Source of the DNA: RFSX01 sp964591455
GTDB taxonomy: Bacteria; Bacteroidota; Bacteroidia; Chitinophagales; Saprospiraceae
NCBI GenBank assembly: GCA_964591455.1
Contig: CAZQDZ010000002.1
Location: 1 to 64,000, forward strand
Direction of reading: 5' to 3'
Length of the DNA: 64,000 nucleotides
The position numbers and the translations under genes are program-made. This document shows positions 53,532 to 63,413 of the stretch, piece after piece (position 1 is the first letter of the stretch; every line of letters starts with the position of its first letter). The notes beneath the pieces are model-generated. The model did no database searches. It had not been told where the DNA came from and was given only the letters and a program-made list of their open reading frames with translations.

Positions 53532-55970
53532 TCACTTACCGATGCGCATCTTCTTAATTCTGTCTTCCAGGCGTTCGCTTGTCATTTTCTCACGCAACCT
53601 GTCTACCATGATAGGGAAGGCCAATGGGGTCGGTTTATCGGGGTAGGTAATGATAACTTTCTGCGATTGTATTCTGGTTAGCGCCTTAACCATTCTAGCT
53701 TCTTCTAACTGAAAGGTCATCACCTCTTCGAAGGTCTGCAAGTAGAGTAAGTTGTCTGGTTCGTAGTCCTGAAATACGCCAAAGAGAAGAGAAGAAGAAG
53801 CCTGGATGTGTCTGTCTTTCTTTGCCTTGCCAGGAAATCCCTGAAAAATCAATCCTGATATTCTGGCCACCTCTCTAAATCTTCTACGGGCCAATTCTGC
53901 CGCATTGATAGAGGCTTGTATATCTTTACTGATTTCTGCAGGTGAAAATAAATCCCGTTTAATTAATTCCTCTACATCTATTTTCTTGTCCGACAATAAC
54001 TCAAAGCCATAATCATTCATTCCTATAGAAAAACTAATAGGAAATAATCTGGCTAATCGTTGGGCGATCAATGCCCCCATTCCTTCATGCACATATCGGC
54101 CCTCAAAAGGATACATCAACAAGTGATAGCCTTCTTTACTATGAAAGTATTCTATTAGAAACTCGTCTTCCGAAGGCAGAACGCTAAGGGAGTTCTGTAA
54201 ATCAAGCAACTGAGATAAACGCTGCAGTTCTACATCGAGTTGCTTGTAATTGGATTTATTGTATTCATATATCTTTTCTCTAAGCACCTCTGACATTTCA
54301 GAACTTAAAGGCATCCGCCCACCCTGATATGAAGGTATCCGTTTGTTTTTCTTAGTGCTATTTTTGACCAGCATATTCATATCCTTTACCCTGATGAGCT
54401 CTAGAGACCGGCCTGCAAACCAAAAACTATCGCCCGGACTTAGATGGGCGGCAAACCATTCCTCCACATTGCCTAGCCGCTTTCCCTTTAGATACTTGAC
54501 TTTAAGCATGGCATCGCTGGTAATCGTCCCTATACTTAGTCTATGCCGCTGAGCTATGCGTTTATCTTCCACTATATATAGGCCATCTCGGATGATTACT
54601 TTGGAGTATTCGTCATAAGCTTTTAGCGATTGTGATCCATTCACTAGGAAATGAAGTATGTTATTCCAATCAGACTCATTGATACTCTCATAACAGTGGG
54701 TTTGTCTTATTTCTTCATAGATTATTTCTGGATTAAAACCTTCTGACACCGCAAGTGTCATGAGGTATTGGATCAGAACATCCCATGAACGTATATAGGG
54801 TATGCGTTTTTCTACTTCAGCGGTAGTGAGTGCTTGGCGAAGTGCCGCAGACTCTAATAATTCCAAGGTATTTGTAGGAAGAAAATATATTTTACTTATT
54901 GCCCCAGGCGCATGTCCGCTCCGTCCTGCTCGCTGCATAAATCTGGATACACTTTTAGGACTGCCCACCTGGATGATGTTCTCTACTGGGCGAAAATCTA
55001 CTCCTAAGTCCAGACTTGAGGTAGACACCACTGCCGATAATTTCCCTTCGTACAACGCGTCTTCTACCCAGTCCCTTAGGTGTCTGGCTATAGACCCATG
55101 ATGCATCGCTATATCTCCTGCTAGACTTTCGTCTAGTTCTAAAAGCCGATGATACCAAAGCTCACATTTAGCTCGCGTATTGGTAAAGATGAGAGTGCTT
55201 TGTGCAGAATGAATGATAGGTAAGACTTTCTCAGCAAGACGCAGTCCAAGGTGGCCTGCCCAGGAATATTCCTCTATGTCATCAGGAAAGATGGATATCA
55301 CCTCGGTTTTCTTTTTAAATCTGGAACGAATCAGTTCTCTATGTCCCGTGCTACTGCCGAGCAAGACATCCATCCCTTCTTCTAAGTTCCCTATGGTGGC
55401 AGAGATGCCCCACACACGCAGCTGCGGATTTAGTCCTCGGATTCTGGATATAGCGAGTTGGGCCTGGACACCACGCTTACTTCCCATTAACTCATGCCAT
55501 TCGTCTATAATGACCGCATATACCCCATTATAGAACTTGAGGTAGCCTTTGGCAGCCATGATAACGTGCATACTTTCTGGCGTTATTATAAGCACCTCTG
55601 GCGGGTGAGTAAGTTGCTTTTTGCGCTGGGCTGTGGTGGTGTCTCCACTTCTAATCTCAGTTCTCCAGTCCAAGCCAAATGCAGCATTGGCTTTATCTAA
55701 AGATATTTTTATTTCCTTGGCTAATGCTCGTATAGGCGTGACCCAGAAAATATAGGGTCCACTTCGGCCCTTCTGATCTGTATTAAGCAAATCCATTAAG
55801 GCTCCTAGATAGAGGGCATAGGTCTTACCGCTACCGGTCGGTGCATTGACTAAGCCAGATTTTCCTTGCTGAAAAGCCAGCCAGGTTCTCTTTTGGAATG
55901 CTGCAGGTTGCCAGCCCTTCTCTGCAAACCAATCTAATGCACGTGTTATATCGCCTTTTTGTTGACTCAA
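53532..55970 (-). CDS. ligase-associated DNA damage response DEXH-box helicase (Lhr-like)
   Basis: 812 aa, the normal size of this subgroup. Walker A NAPTGSGKT (~40), DEWH Walker B (~157), motif III SATIGNL, and motif VI QRAGRSGHAPG (~344) are all present. The Lhr-specific winged-helix and C-terminal domain cover ~450-812. In Bacteroidota it occurs with PdeM, an ATP-dependent ligase and an MBL exonuclease, and presumably unwinds DNA at damage. PdeM is 1.9 kb away on the same strand, with yebC and an unrelated gene between. Confidence 0.92.
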   Translation of the reverse strand: MSQQKGDITRALDWFAEKGWQPAAFQKRTWLAFQQGKSGLVNAPTGSGKTYALYLGALMDLLNTDQKGRSGPYIFWVTPIRALAKEIKISLDKANAAFGLDWRTEIRSGDTTTAQRKKQLTHPPEVLIITPESMHVIMAAKGYLKFYNGVYAVIIDEWHELMGSKRGVQAQLAISRIRGLNPQLRVWGISATIGNLEEGMDVLLGSSTGHRELIRSRFKKKTEVISIFPDDIEEYSWAGHLGLRLAEKVLPIIHSAQSTLIFTNTRAKCELWYHRLLELDESLAGDIAMHHGSIARHLRDWVEDALYEGKLSAVVSTSSLDLGVDFRPVENIIQVGSPKSVSRFMQRAGRSGHAPGAISKIYFLPTNTLELLESAALRQALTTAEVEKRIPYIRSWDVLIQYLMTLAVSEGFNPEIIYEEIRQTHCYESINESDWNNILHFLVNGSQSLKAYDEYSKVIIRDGLYIVEDKRIAQRHRLSIGTITSDAMLKVKYLKGKRLGNVEEWFAAHLSPGDSFWFAGRSLELIRVKDMNMLVKNSTKKNKRIPSYQGGRMPLSSEMSEVLREKIYEYNKSNYKQLDVELQRLSQLLDLQNSLSVLPSEDEFLIEYFHSKEGYHLLMYPFEGRYVHEGMGALIAQRLARLFPISFSIGMNDYGFELLSDKKIDVEELIKRDLFSPAEISKDIQASINAAELARRRFREVARISGLIFQGFPGKAKKDRHIQASSSLLFGVFQDYEPDNLLYLQTFEEVMTFQLEEARMVKALTRIQSQKVIITYPDKPTPLAFPIMVDRLREKMTSERLEDRIKKMRIGK

Positions 55971-55980
55971 AAAAATCAGA

Positions 55981-56014
55981 TTTGTTCTCTACTACGTCTT
56001 AAGTCTTACCTTTA
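55981..56014 (+). promoter_or_regulatory. candidate promoter of the FemAB-like gene
   Basis: TTTG (55981-55984), 22 bases, then TACCTTTA (56007-56014). The predicted start would be ~56021, ten bases upstream of the ATT at 56031. Its position supports a start at 56031 rather than at the internal ATG (56106). Confidence 0.45.
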
Positions 56015-56030
56015 GATTCTAAATATCTAG

Positions 56031-56987
56031 ATTATAACCGACAAAGAAATATATCGTTCTATTTATCATGATTATGATATCCCCATTCAATATTCACCGG
56101 ACTGGATGGATGCCGTCTGTATTAAAGGTGATTGGGATGTAATTCTAGATAAGAATAAAGCCGGCAAGTTATTAGGCGTGCTTGTCTATCATCACAGACG
56201 TGTGTATGGTTTTAATTTGATTATAAATCCCCTGATGACTGCCTACAATGGCATACATCTGCTATATCCAGATAACCTGTCTAATTATGAAAAAGGACAA
56301 TTCACGTACAAGCATACACAGACCTTGATCGATCGCCTGCCAAAATATAGCCTCTATTATCAGCAGTATCATACAGATTATCAAAACTGGTTAGGGCTAC
56401 ACTGGAATGGTTATAAGCAGACTGGTAAGTACACCTATATAATAGACAGCTCGATAGGAAAGGAAAAATTATGGTCTCAGCTTAAGAGAGTGGTGCAAAA
56501 AGACATCACAAAAGCAGAGGAAATATGCGATATCATAGAAATAGATATGAATACTTTTCTGTCAGAAGCAAAGCAAGCTTTTGCAGACCAGAACAGGGAA
56601 CAACCAGCTAATGAAGAAGCACTAATGAGGTTATACAGTAAGTTACATGATAAAGGATCCCTGCGGATAATAGCAGCGCAGCATAAAGAAACAGGAGAAA
56701 ATCTATCTGCACAAATCATTGTACATGATAAGAACACAAGTTATGCCCTTGCCTGTTATACCCGGAGGGAAAAAGAAATGAGAACGACCTTAAGTCTTTT
56801 GTTGTGGCATGTTATCAGCTCTAATGATCGTCGCTATTTTGATTTTGATGGCAGTATCATTCAAGGAGTAGAAAGATATATGAGATCATTTGGAGGCGAG
56901 CTTATACCACACCATAAAATATATAAGGTGACAAATCCTATTCTACGCCTAGGCCTACACGTTTTTAAACCTCAATTTTTTGGATAG
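56031..56987 (+). CDS. FemAB/GNAT-like acyltransferase-fold protein with non-ATG start
   Basis: The family start includes residues such as DIPIQYSPDWMDAVC and GDWDVIL. These are in frame well upstream of the first ATG (56106): the frame is open back to a stop at 56028-56030, and codons from 56031 read ITDKEIYRSIYHDYD after an ATT. There is no ATG, GTG or TTG in that stretch, so translation probably begins at ATT 56031 (or ATA 56034). This gives 318 residues. The protein has a double GNAT/FemAB-like fold (~100-300, LRIIAAQHKETGE, YFDFDGSIIQGVERYMRSFGG). It overlaps the next gene by 8 bases. Likely transfers an amino-acyl or acyl group in surface-polymer synthesis. Function inferred. Confidence 0.82.
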   Translation: MITDKEIYRSIYHDYDIPIQYSPDWMDAVCIKGDWDVILDKNKAGKLLGVLVYHHRRVYGFNLIINPLMTAYNGIHLLYPDNLSNYEKGQFTYKHTQTLIDRLPKYSLYYQQYHTDYQNWLGLHWNGYKQTGKYTYIIDSSIGKEKLWSQLKRVVQKDITKAEEICDIIEIDMNTFLSEAKQAFADQNREQPANEEALMRLYSKLHDKGSLRIIAAQHKETGENLSAQIIVHDKNTSYALACYTRREKEMRTTLSLLLWHVISSNDRRYFDFDGSIIQGVERYMRSFGGELIPHHKIYKVTNPILRLGLHVFKPQFFG

Positions 56988-58068
56988 CATAGAAAACGTA
57001 ATCAGCAAGTTAGGCGGGAGGGATAAGCTAATGGACTCTTTAGAGGTCAACTTATACTGGTTAATGGCCAGCTTTAAGGCAAATGGAAACCAGGGGTCTT
57101 CTGGAACACGTACACTTAGAGGTAAGTGGGGGCCAGCTTATCCTGAAACCACAGGATACCTCATACCTACATTATATAGGACAGGTCAGTTTTTGGGTAA
57201 GCAGGAGGCATGTGAATTAGCCTTAGGTCAATTAGCGTTTCTAAAGAAGATACAGAATGCCGATGGTTCTTTTTTCCAGAGTGTAGATAATCCGGTTCCT
57301 ATCATCTTTGATACAGCTCAGATATTGGAAGGCCTATTGTTCTTTGCACATATGAACAAAGACCCTGAGCCCATACTGAAAATGATTATTCTTGCAGTAG
57401 ACTGGTTAGGTACTCAGTTGGATGAGGAAGGCTTGTTTACCAATTACAATTATGTAGAACATTTCAATCCTGCCTATTACGCCAGGGTGGCTTGGCTCAT
57501 GGCCTCAGCAGAACTCATTAAGTATAGTAAGCCTAGAACAAAAACCAAGACGTTAATTAAGCGGATATCCGGGTTACAGCTGGAGAATAAAGCCTTTTCA
57601 GACTGGGCACTTTATCCAGACCAGCAAGCATACACACATACTATAGCCTATACCTTGAGGGGCCTGACGGAATGTGCTGATCTCCTAAATGACCGTAAGC
57701 TCCGAAAGACTGTGACTGCAAGCGTTCGAACATTGAAGGACCTTATTCTGGAAGATGGTATCGCAGGGTCTTATGACAACGATTGGAATGGCGACCACTC
57801 ATTCACCTGCACTACTGGCAATGCGCAGCTAGCTATTCTATTTACTATGATGTATCGGCGGTCTGGCCACAAAAGTTATCTAGAGGCTCTGGTCCCACTC
57901 CTGAAGCCACTTATCAAAAAGCAGAGAAAAAGATTTATACACAAAGGCGCAATACCCTCATCGATTCCGATAAGTGGCCTCTATCAGAGATATACATATA
58001 CTAACTGGACGCAGAAGTTTTATTGTGATGCAATCCTAGAGTTGGTCGGTAACAGTGGCAGAAATTAG
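56980..58068 (+). CDS. alpha/alpha-toroid protein, terpene-cyclase/glycan-hydrolase-like fold
   Basis: 362 aa. Repeated paired helices with a GS/GG-type turn in each: WGPAYPETTGYLIPTLYR, QNADGSFFQ, DTAQILEGLLFF, GLFTNYNYVEHFNPAYYAR. This is the pattern of an alpha/alpha toroid, but neither the DxDD of squalene cyclases nor a clear glycoside-hydrolase acid pair is evident. The start is TTG at 56980, 8 bases inside the previous gene, implying translational coupling to the FemAB-like protein. Such pairs occur beside glycosyltransferases, so a role in exopolysaccharide or glycolipid work is likely, but unproven. Confidence 0.8.
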   Translation: MDSIENVISKLGGRDKLMDSLEVNLYWLMASFKANGNQGSSGTRTLRGKWGPAYPETTGYLIPTLYRTGQFLGKQEACELALGQLAFLKKIQNADGSFFQSVDNPVPIIFDTAQILEGLLFFAHMNKDPEPILKMIILAVDWLGTQLDEEGLFTNYNYVEHFNPAYYARVAWLMASAELIKYSKPRTKTKTLIKRISGLQLENKAFSDWALYPDQQAYTHTIAYTLRGLTECADLLNDRKLRKTVTASVRTLKDLILEDGIAGSYDNDWNGDHSFTCTTGNAQLAILFTMMYRRSGHKSYLEALVPLLKPLIKKQRKRFIHKGAIPSSIPISGLYQRYTYTNWTQKFYCDAILELVGNSGRN

Positions 58069-58077
58069 CGTAATAAA

Positions 58078-58113
58078 AAGTGGGAAATACTGCTGTTGCA
58101 ATATTCCCCACTT
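58078..58113. terminator. bidirectional terminator
   Basis: 12-bp stem AAGTGGGAAATA/TATTCCCCACTT with one mismatch and a 12-nt loop, with A/T-rich flanks on both sides, between convergent genes ending at 58068 and 58148. Confidence 0.75.
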
Positions 58114-58147
58114 AATTTTCTGATTATCTTTTTTGCCCTATCAAGAG

Positions 58148-61100
58148 TTATCGCATAATTACCAGCTTTCCAAATCCTCTTTTGAAAAAGCTATCTATGC
58201 CTTCGGTTTGACGATGGTCTAGTGTATTGCCGTCTACTTCAGAAGTTATAATTCTGTAGAGATAAACACCATTGGCTAACTTATTACCGAAGTCGTCAGT
58301 TCCTGTCCATTTGTAATCTGTTCTGTTAAGTCCGATACGTAATGGTCCCAATTCCTCCTTTCTAATTTCCTTGACCACTTTTCCTGACATACTGTATATC
58401 TGTATGGTAAACTCATCAGGAACGGTTCTTCCTGTAAGTGTAAATACAAATTCAGTCTGAGTAGAAAATGGATTCGGATAATTTATCACATTGGTTATTG
58501 TAGAGGCTGTTTCTACCTCAAACTCAATGGAAAGATTCCTGTCACCTGACAGGTTGCCGTCCATATCTGTTCCTTGTACAAATAGGATATATTCTCCTGA
58601 TTCAAATTCGGGTGTAAACTCAATGCTTGCACAATAATTATTGGTGGAGTCTGCAGGGAAGAAAACTACATCATTTGCACTCAGGTCTATTGGATAAGGC
58701 TGGTTGTCTGGCAAACGCTGAAGCGCCAAATCAAAGTTTGAAATATCTGTTATAGGGTTAAAAGTATTCTCATCCTTTAAGATTACTCTGATAGAAGGAT
58801 TAGGAGAGATAAGATCTCCATTAAATATCCTGACACCATCAAAAGTCACATCTAATAACGGATTGGTATTATCCCCCTCGACAAAGAATGATCTGAGGCC
58901 CAAATTATTAAAGAGATGTTTTTCTCTTTGCTGTGGACCAGGATTGATTTCTACTCTAAACTGATTAGCTCCTACAAGACCGTCTGTCGGTAATTCGAAA
59001 TTAATATCTAAAGATTCGAACGCCTTAAGAGGGTCTAGTACTTGAGTTGTCGTTCTGATTTGGTTATTCTGATCCGTAACTGTAAAGTCCACATAGAGAC
59101 TATCCATATCTACATTAGTAAGATTGGTAGCTACCGTCTCAAACTTGAATGGTCTACCTCTCGAAATCGTGTCACTTTCAAAAACCAATTTTGTTTCTAA
59201 ATCCAGTACTGCTTCAGGCACTTCTGTATAAAGTACTCTCCAGAATGGTATCTGAGCTGATGTCCTCGAAGTCTCATCAAAAGTATGAAACCTCAGTTTG
59301 AGATAAGGATAAGTATCTGCAGAAATATTAGAAATATCTCTTACAAACTCATCTACATCTGACATCACTACCGTTTCATTTCCTGCCTCATCTATACCTA
59401 TGATATCTAGGCGGAAAGTGTCTTGCTCTAAATCCAAGTCTTCCAGATTCCACAGCAATTCATCCCAAGCTATTGCTGGACCAATAGGCGTAGATTCCAA
59501 TTGTCCTTCAAACCATCTCGCCGTAATCTGTACATTAGTTTCTATGATTTCAGTATCGCTGTTTGCCTTTAATTCTATTGGTGTAAATGAAGGGTCATCC
59601 TTCTTAAATACAAAGATGTATGGCTTTACATCATTAGCTAATGATCTGACTTGTGTCGCGCCATATTTTTCCAGTACTGACATTAAATCAGGGTCACCAT
59701 TAGCACCATCAGCTTCCCAGTCTTGTGGGCTATAATCATTGACACCACCTATATCCGTTCTCTGTATGGTGTACATTGCAATATAATCTCCTGTAGGGAC
59801 TACATTCTCTATAAAATTGATGACGTTAGCTCTTCGCTCTTTGGTATCGGTCCAGTATGGGAAGGCCACATAATCTTCTATCCATGGAGATAATATATGA
59901 CTTTCATGATCTCCGCCTACATTATTAAATCTGGCAACGCCTGTGTCTCCGTCAAAACTGGCCATATAAACACCCGCAGTAACTTCTCCACCAAATCTTA
60001 AAAATTCAGATAGGACATTTTGATATACGATTTCTGGATTTGCAAAAGGATGGACGGCGTTCTGTAATCTAATATCAAATAAAGTATTAGTAAACACCAA
60101 ATCTCTGGATGTTGTATCTATCAAAACATTACGTCCTTCATCCTTGGTCCACTGATAGAAATGACTTTGATTCCATCCTGAAGCTGCGCCTTCTACATAG
60201 ACAAAAGAACTTGCAGGACTCCAGATGGCGTTAGCTGCATTCTTAGGCTTTACTCTCCAGTAGTAGACAGTTTCTTGATTATAATTGGCATTAGGGTTCC
60301 AACGTATGACACCTGAGGACGATAGTATTTCATCATTCATCAGAAAAGGACTATCAAATAGCTCAGAAGTATCTAATTGTATTTCATATAGTGTTCTATC
60401 ACTTAATGCATTAGAAGAAGAAGCGAACAAGGTCGCATTACGATCACCTACAATCCCAAAGTCATAAGGGTGGATAGGCTGTGCACTATCGTCAAATATG
60501 AAAAAGCAAAAGCCTGTCGGTAAAGACCATGCTCTTATAAGATCATTATTGTCCTCGCCTATAGGATTGGGTTCTTCACGTACCTGATTATTATGATCCA
60601 GTACGATATTTATTGCATTCTTTCCAAGAGCTGTTTTTCCTGGATTAGGGATTTTTACTGTTATATTTTGTCTGTTCTTTACCGCTGGAGATTTGAAGAA
60701 AATTGTTTGTGTCTCTCCATTACCAAATGTATGCGTGATATAATTATCCAGACTGTCAGTATCCGTACCCATTCCTAGATTTACAACATCAAAACTTAAT
60801 TCAATAAACTCACTCTGCGTGCCGACTACATCCATCGTTCTGACAGTAGGAAGATCTACAACGTAATCAGGACCATCTAAGGCAAAGAATGATACAGCAG
60901 GGTCGCCATGAAAAGTATTTTGCTCTAGCAGGGTTATTATATGATCAAAGGTAAGATCGAAAGTCGCTTGCATTGTAGAGTTATCATATAATTCTCTAAT
61001 GATGTTATACTCTTCTATGAGCGCATCTTTCAAAGCCAATCCAAGGGGTTGTCCATAAAACTCATTCCCTATTCTGTCATAAAGTTTTTCTCCCAGTGGA

Positions 61101-63193
61101 GCCAAAGCATCTGGATAAGCATTACCAGAAGAAGCTATAAATCCTACAGCACCTAGCTTTGGTGTAAGGACGAAATTCTCACTGAGAGAACGCGTATTCT
61201 CGTGTATATCACCTGAATGGCAACCCATAGAGAAGATAATTGGATTTTTTCCTTCATTACTATATTCTCTTGGATCCTCTATGCTAAAGTCAAATGTAGC
61301 CGCTGATGAGTGACCGAAGAAAGTCAACATCGCTATACCCGTGTCTATAAGGTTTATTATTTCTTCTGATACCGCTGTAGTCACAGGGTCAGACGACGTC
61401 TTCCTGTATGTGGTAATGTCTGCGCCAAATTGGTTTTCAGTAACAATGTCACTCATTTTGCCTAAGTCTCTGAAAATCTGGGCCTGCTCTCTTGATCCAC
61501 CTCCACTAAGATGTATCATGTTTTTGAGCCACAGTCTTTCCGATATAGGAAGATTGACAACGTCTCTAAGTGCAGCATGGAGCTTTACCTTATCCAAGTA
61601 ATCTGAAAGTTGTTGCTGGCTCTGTGCTGCGATTCTACCAATCCCTACATTAGGATAAGGCAAATCATTAGACGCAAATAAAAGATTATCTGATCCTGGT
61701 TTCCCATACGTAGGGACTATATTCTCATGAACAACATTAGCATTCTTATTAAAGTAGGTAAGTGCTTTTCCAATTATTACACTCAGCTCATGATTTGGCC
61801 ACTTATCCTGTACATAATGTGCAAAATTTCTGATTGCTTGTGGATGGTTGGCTACCCCATAACCAAACTGGTTATAAAGATCTTCTGCATTGACTATACT
61901 CACTTCAAAACTACCACCTAAGTCTGACTCACGGAACTCAGCATACTCTTCTACTACATTTCTTCCATTCTCTGTTGTATTCAGTACATTACTCGTTAGA
62001 ATTAAATATGAAGGATTAAAATTCTCATATCTGATGAAATTAGTTTGGGTAATTTCTAATGGCTGTAGGTACTCCTCTTCTGTCAATAGTAATATCCTGG
62101 CTTGACTCACACTACCTCCTGGAAGGATAACATTGGCTGTGTTACCATTCATCACTGGGACCATCACATTATGATTGTCCAAATCAAATACCAATGGTTT
62201 TGTGCCTGAGCCAAAGTCAGGTATCTCTACCCGTTGGTCATTATTATTTGCCCCTGAATAGAAAAGATATTGGGTATTGTTACCTGCTGTATGTGTTCTA
62301 GGGTATCTAACATCTACGATAGATACACTTTGATTGTCTGAAGAATTTGTCCCTCTAAGTCTGACAAAGTTGGTTCTATCGCCTCTAACATTATTTTTAC
62401 TTATATTTTCTCTGTATGCTTTTACTTGAGCGCCAATGAAGATGTCATTCAAGAGCGGTGTGCCATTGAATTCTAACTGAATAAAATGGCTTGAGTTATT
62501 AGACCCTATTCTTATATAGACCTCTGGTTCTGTTCCTTGCTCATAATAGTGATCAAAATCAAAGTCCATCGTTCTGTCACTTGACATACGAGATGAAAAA
62601 CCATCCATCGGAAGGAAACTGGAAAACTCTAGTTGTACATCGTCTGGAGAAGTTGTTGTCCATTTGTCATCTTCAAAAACTTGAGATAATTTTTCCATGT
62701 AGAATTGCTCCTTGGCTAAGGTGGACCCATTTACATTATTATTTCTAGCTACGAATCTTTCATGACTGCCACTCTGATCTATAGATATGAAATAGTATCT
62801 GGTATCAGAATACATGTTCACTCTTGGATTTATCTGATCTTCAGCTGCATTTTCAAAGAGGGGACCATCTAAGAAGCCATCATTTCTTTCTCCATAGAAA
62901 AGTAGATAATCATTACTTCCCCATGTACCATCATTGGATACGTAGATGGGCATTTCATTACCATTAGAAACCATCTTTAGGTTGGCACCTATAAGCTGAC
63001 TGGGAATTAGGCCATTCTGAATCAATTGGGCCTGAGTAACCATAACCATCCCATCTTGGTCAACACCTACCTTCACATAGGTCTTATTATAGTCAATCCA
63101 CTCGTTACCAAATAACGTCTGGTTATTGATAGTCATCTGTGCTTGTAGTACTGACGTAGCCAACAGCGCAATAACAATAAAAAGGTTTCTCAT
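58148..63193 (-). CDS. PorU-like C25 (gingipain-family) cysteine peptidase, T9SS sortase candidate
   Basis: 1681 aa. Signal peptide (residues 1-18, ending VLQAQ), an N-terminal PorU-like propeptide/beta region, then the C25 catalytic domain with His628 (LTFFGHSSAATFD) and Cys658 (FSMGCHSGD), 30 residues apart as in gingipains. Long beta-rich Ig-like repeats follow, and a C-terminal segment resembling the FlgD/T9SS end (IQIYSMSGKVVKEI, TDDFGNKLANGVYLYRI). It is longer than classic PorU (~1150 aa). PorU cleaves sorting domains of T9SS cargo at the surface and attaches A-LPS. That role fits the T9SS cargo genes elsewhere in the window, but an additional or cargo-like function is possible. Confidence 0.88.
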   Translation of the reverse strand: MRNLFIVIALLATSVLQAQMTINNQTLFGNEWIDYNKTYVKVGVDQDGMVMVTQAQLIQNGLIPSQLIGANLKMVSNGNEMPIYVSNDGTWGSNDYLLFYGERNDGFLDGPLFENAAEDQINPRVNMYSDTRYYFISIDQSGSHERFVARNNNVNGSTLAKEQFYMEKLSQVFEDDKWTTTSPDDVQLEFSSFLPMDGFSSRMSSDRTMDFDFDHYYEQGTEPEVYIRIGSNNSSHFIQLEFNGTPLLNDIFIGAQVKAYRENISKNNVRGDRTNFVRLRGTNSSDNQSVSIVDVRYPRTHTAGNNTQYLFYSGANNNDQRVEIPDFGSGTKPLVFDLDNHNVMVPVMNGNTANVILPGGSVSQARILLLTEEEYLQPLEITQTNFIRYENFNPSYLILTSNVLNTTENGRNVVEEYAEFRESDLGGSFEVSIVNAEDLYNQFGYGVANHPQAIRNFAHYVQDKWPNHELSVIIGKALTYFNKNANVVHENIVPTYGKPGSDNLLFASNDLPYPNVGIGRIAAQSQQQLSDYLDKVKLHAALRDVVNLPISERLWLKNMIHLSGGGSREQAQIFRDLGKMSDIVTENQFGADITTYRKTSSDPVTTAVSEEIINLIDTGIAMLTFFGHSSAATFDFSIEDPREYSNEGKNPIIFSMGCHSGDIHENTRSLSENFVLTPKLGAVGFIASSGNAYPDALAPLGEKLYDRIGNEFYGQPLGLALKDALIEEYNIIRELYDNSTMQATFDLTFDHIITLLEQNTFHGDPAVSFFALDGPDYVVDLPTVRTMDVVGTQSEFIELSFDVVNLGMGTDTDSLDNYITHTFGNGETQTIFFKSPAVKNRQNITVKIPNPGKTALGKNAINIVLDHNNQVREEPNPIGEDNNDLIRAWSLPTGFCFFIFDDSAQPIHPYDFGIVGDRNATLFASSSNALSDRTLYEIQLDTSELFDSPFLMNDEILSSSGVIRWNPNANYNQETVYYWRVKPKNAANAIWSPASSFVYVEGAASGWNQSHFYQWTKDEGRNVLIDTTSRDLVFTNTLFDIRLQNAVHPFANPEIVYQNVLSEFLRFGGEVTAGVYMASFDGDTGVARFNNVGGDHESHILSPWIEDYVAFPYWTDTKERRANVINFIENVVPTGDYIAMYTIQRTDIGGVNDYSPQDWEADGANGDPDLMSVLEKYGATQVRSLANDVKPYIFVFKKDDPSFTPIELKANSDTEIIETNVQITARWFEGQLESTPIGPAIAWDELLWNLEDLDLEQDTFRLDIIGIDEAGNETVVMSDVDEFVRDISNISADTYPYLKLRFHTFDETSRTSAQIPFWRVLYTEVPEAVLDLETKLVFESDTISRGRPFKFETVATNLTNVDMDSLYVDFTVTDQNNQIRTTTQVLDPLKAFESLDINFELPTDGLVGANQFRVEINPGPQQREKHLFNNLGLRSFFVEGDNTNPLLDVTFDGVRIFNGDLISPNPSIRVILKDENTFNPITDISNFDLALQRLPDNQPYPIDLSANDVVFFPADSTNNYCASIEFTPEFESGEYILFVQGTDMDGNLSGDRNLSIEFEVETASTITNVINYPNPFSTQTEFVFTLTGRTVPDEFTIQIYSMSGKVVKEIRKEELGPLRIGLNRTDYKWTGTDDFGNKLANGVYLYRIITSEVDGNTLDHRQTEGIDSFFKRGFGKLVIMR

Positions 63194-63413
63194 CTGAGAT
63201 TTATTTTATCTATAAAATTATATTAAATTAATATCTTATATGTAAACATTTGATAACATGAATATTAGTATATCCTAATAATCTGTTTGTCACATAGATG
63301 ATAAAAAAATGGGATTGTAGTATATAGTGTAATCAGTATCTCAACAGAAAATAACCAAGATAAGACGTTTTATCTTCTCATTTTTGTCCTCCAATTAGAC
63401 TTTGGTAAAGCTG

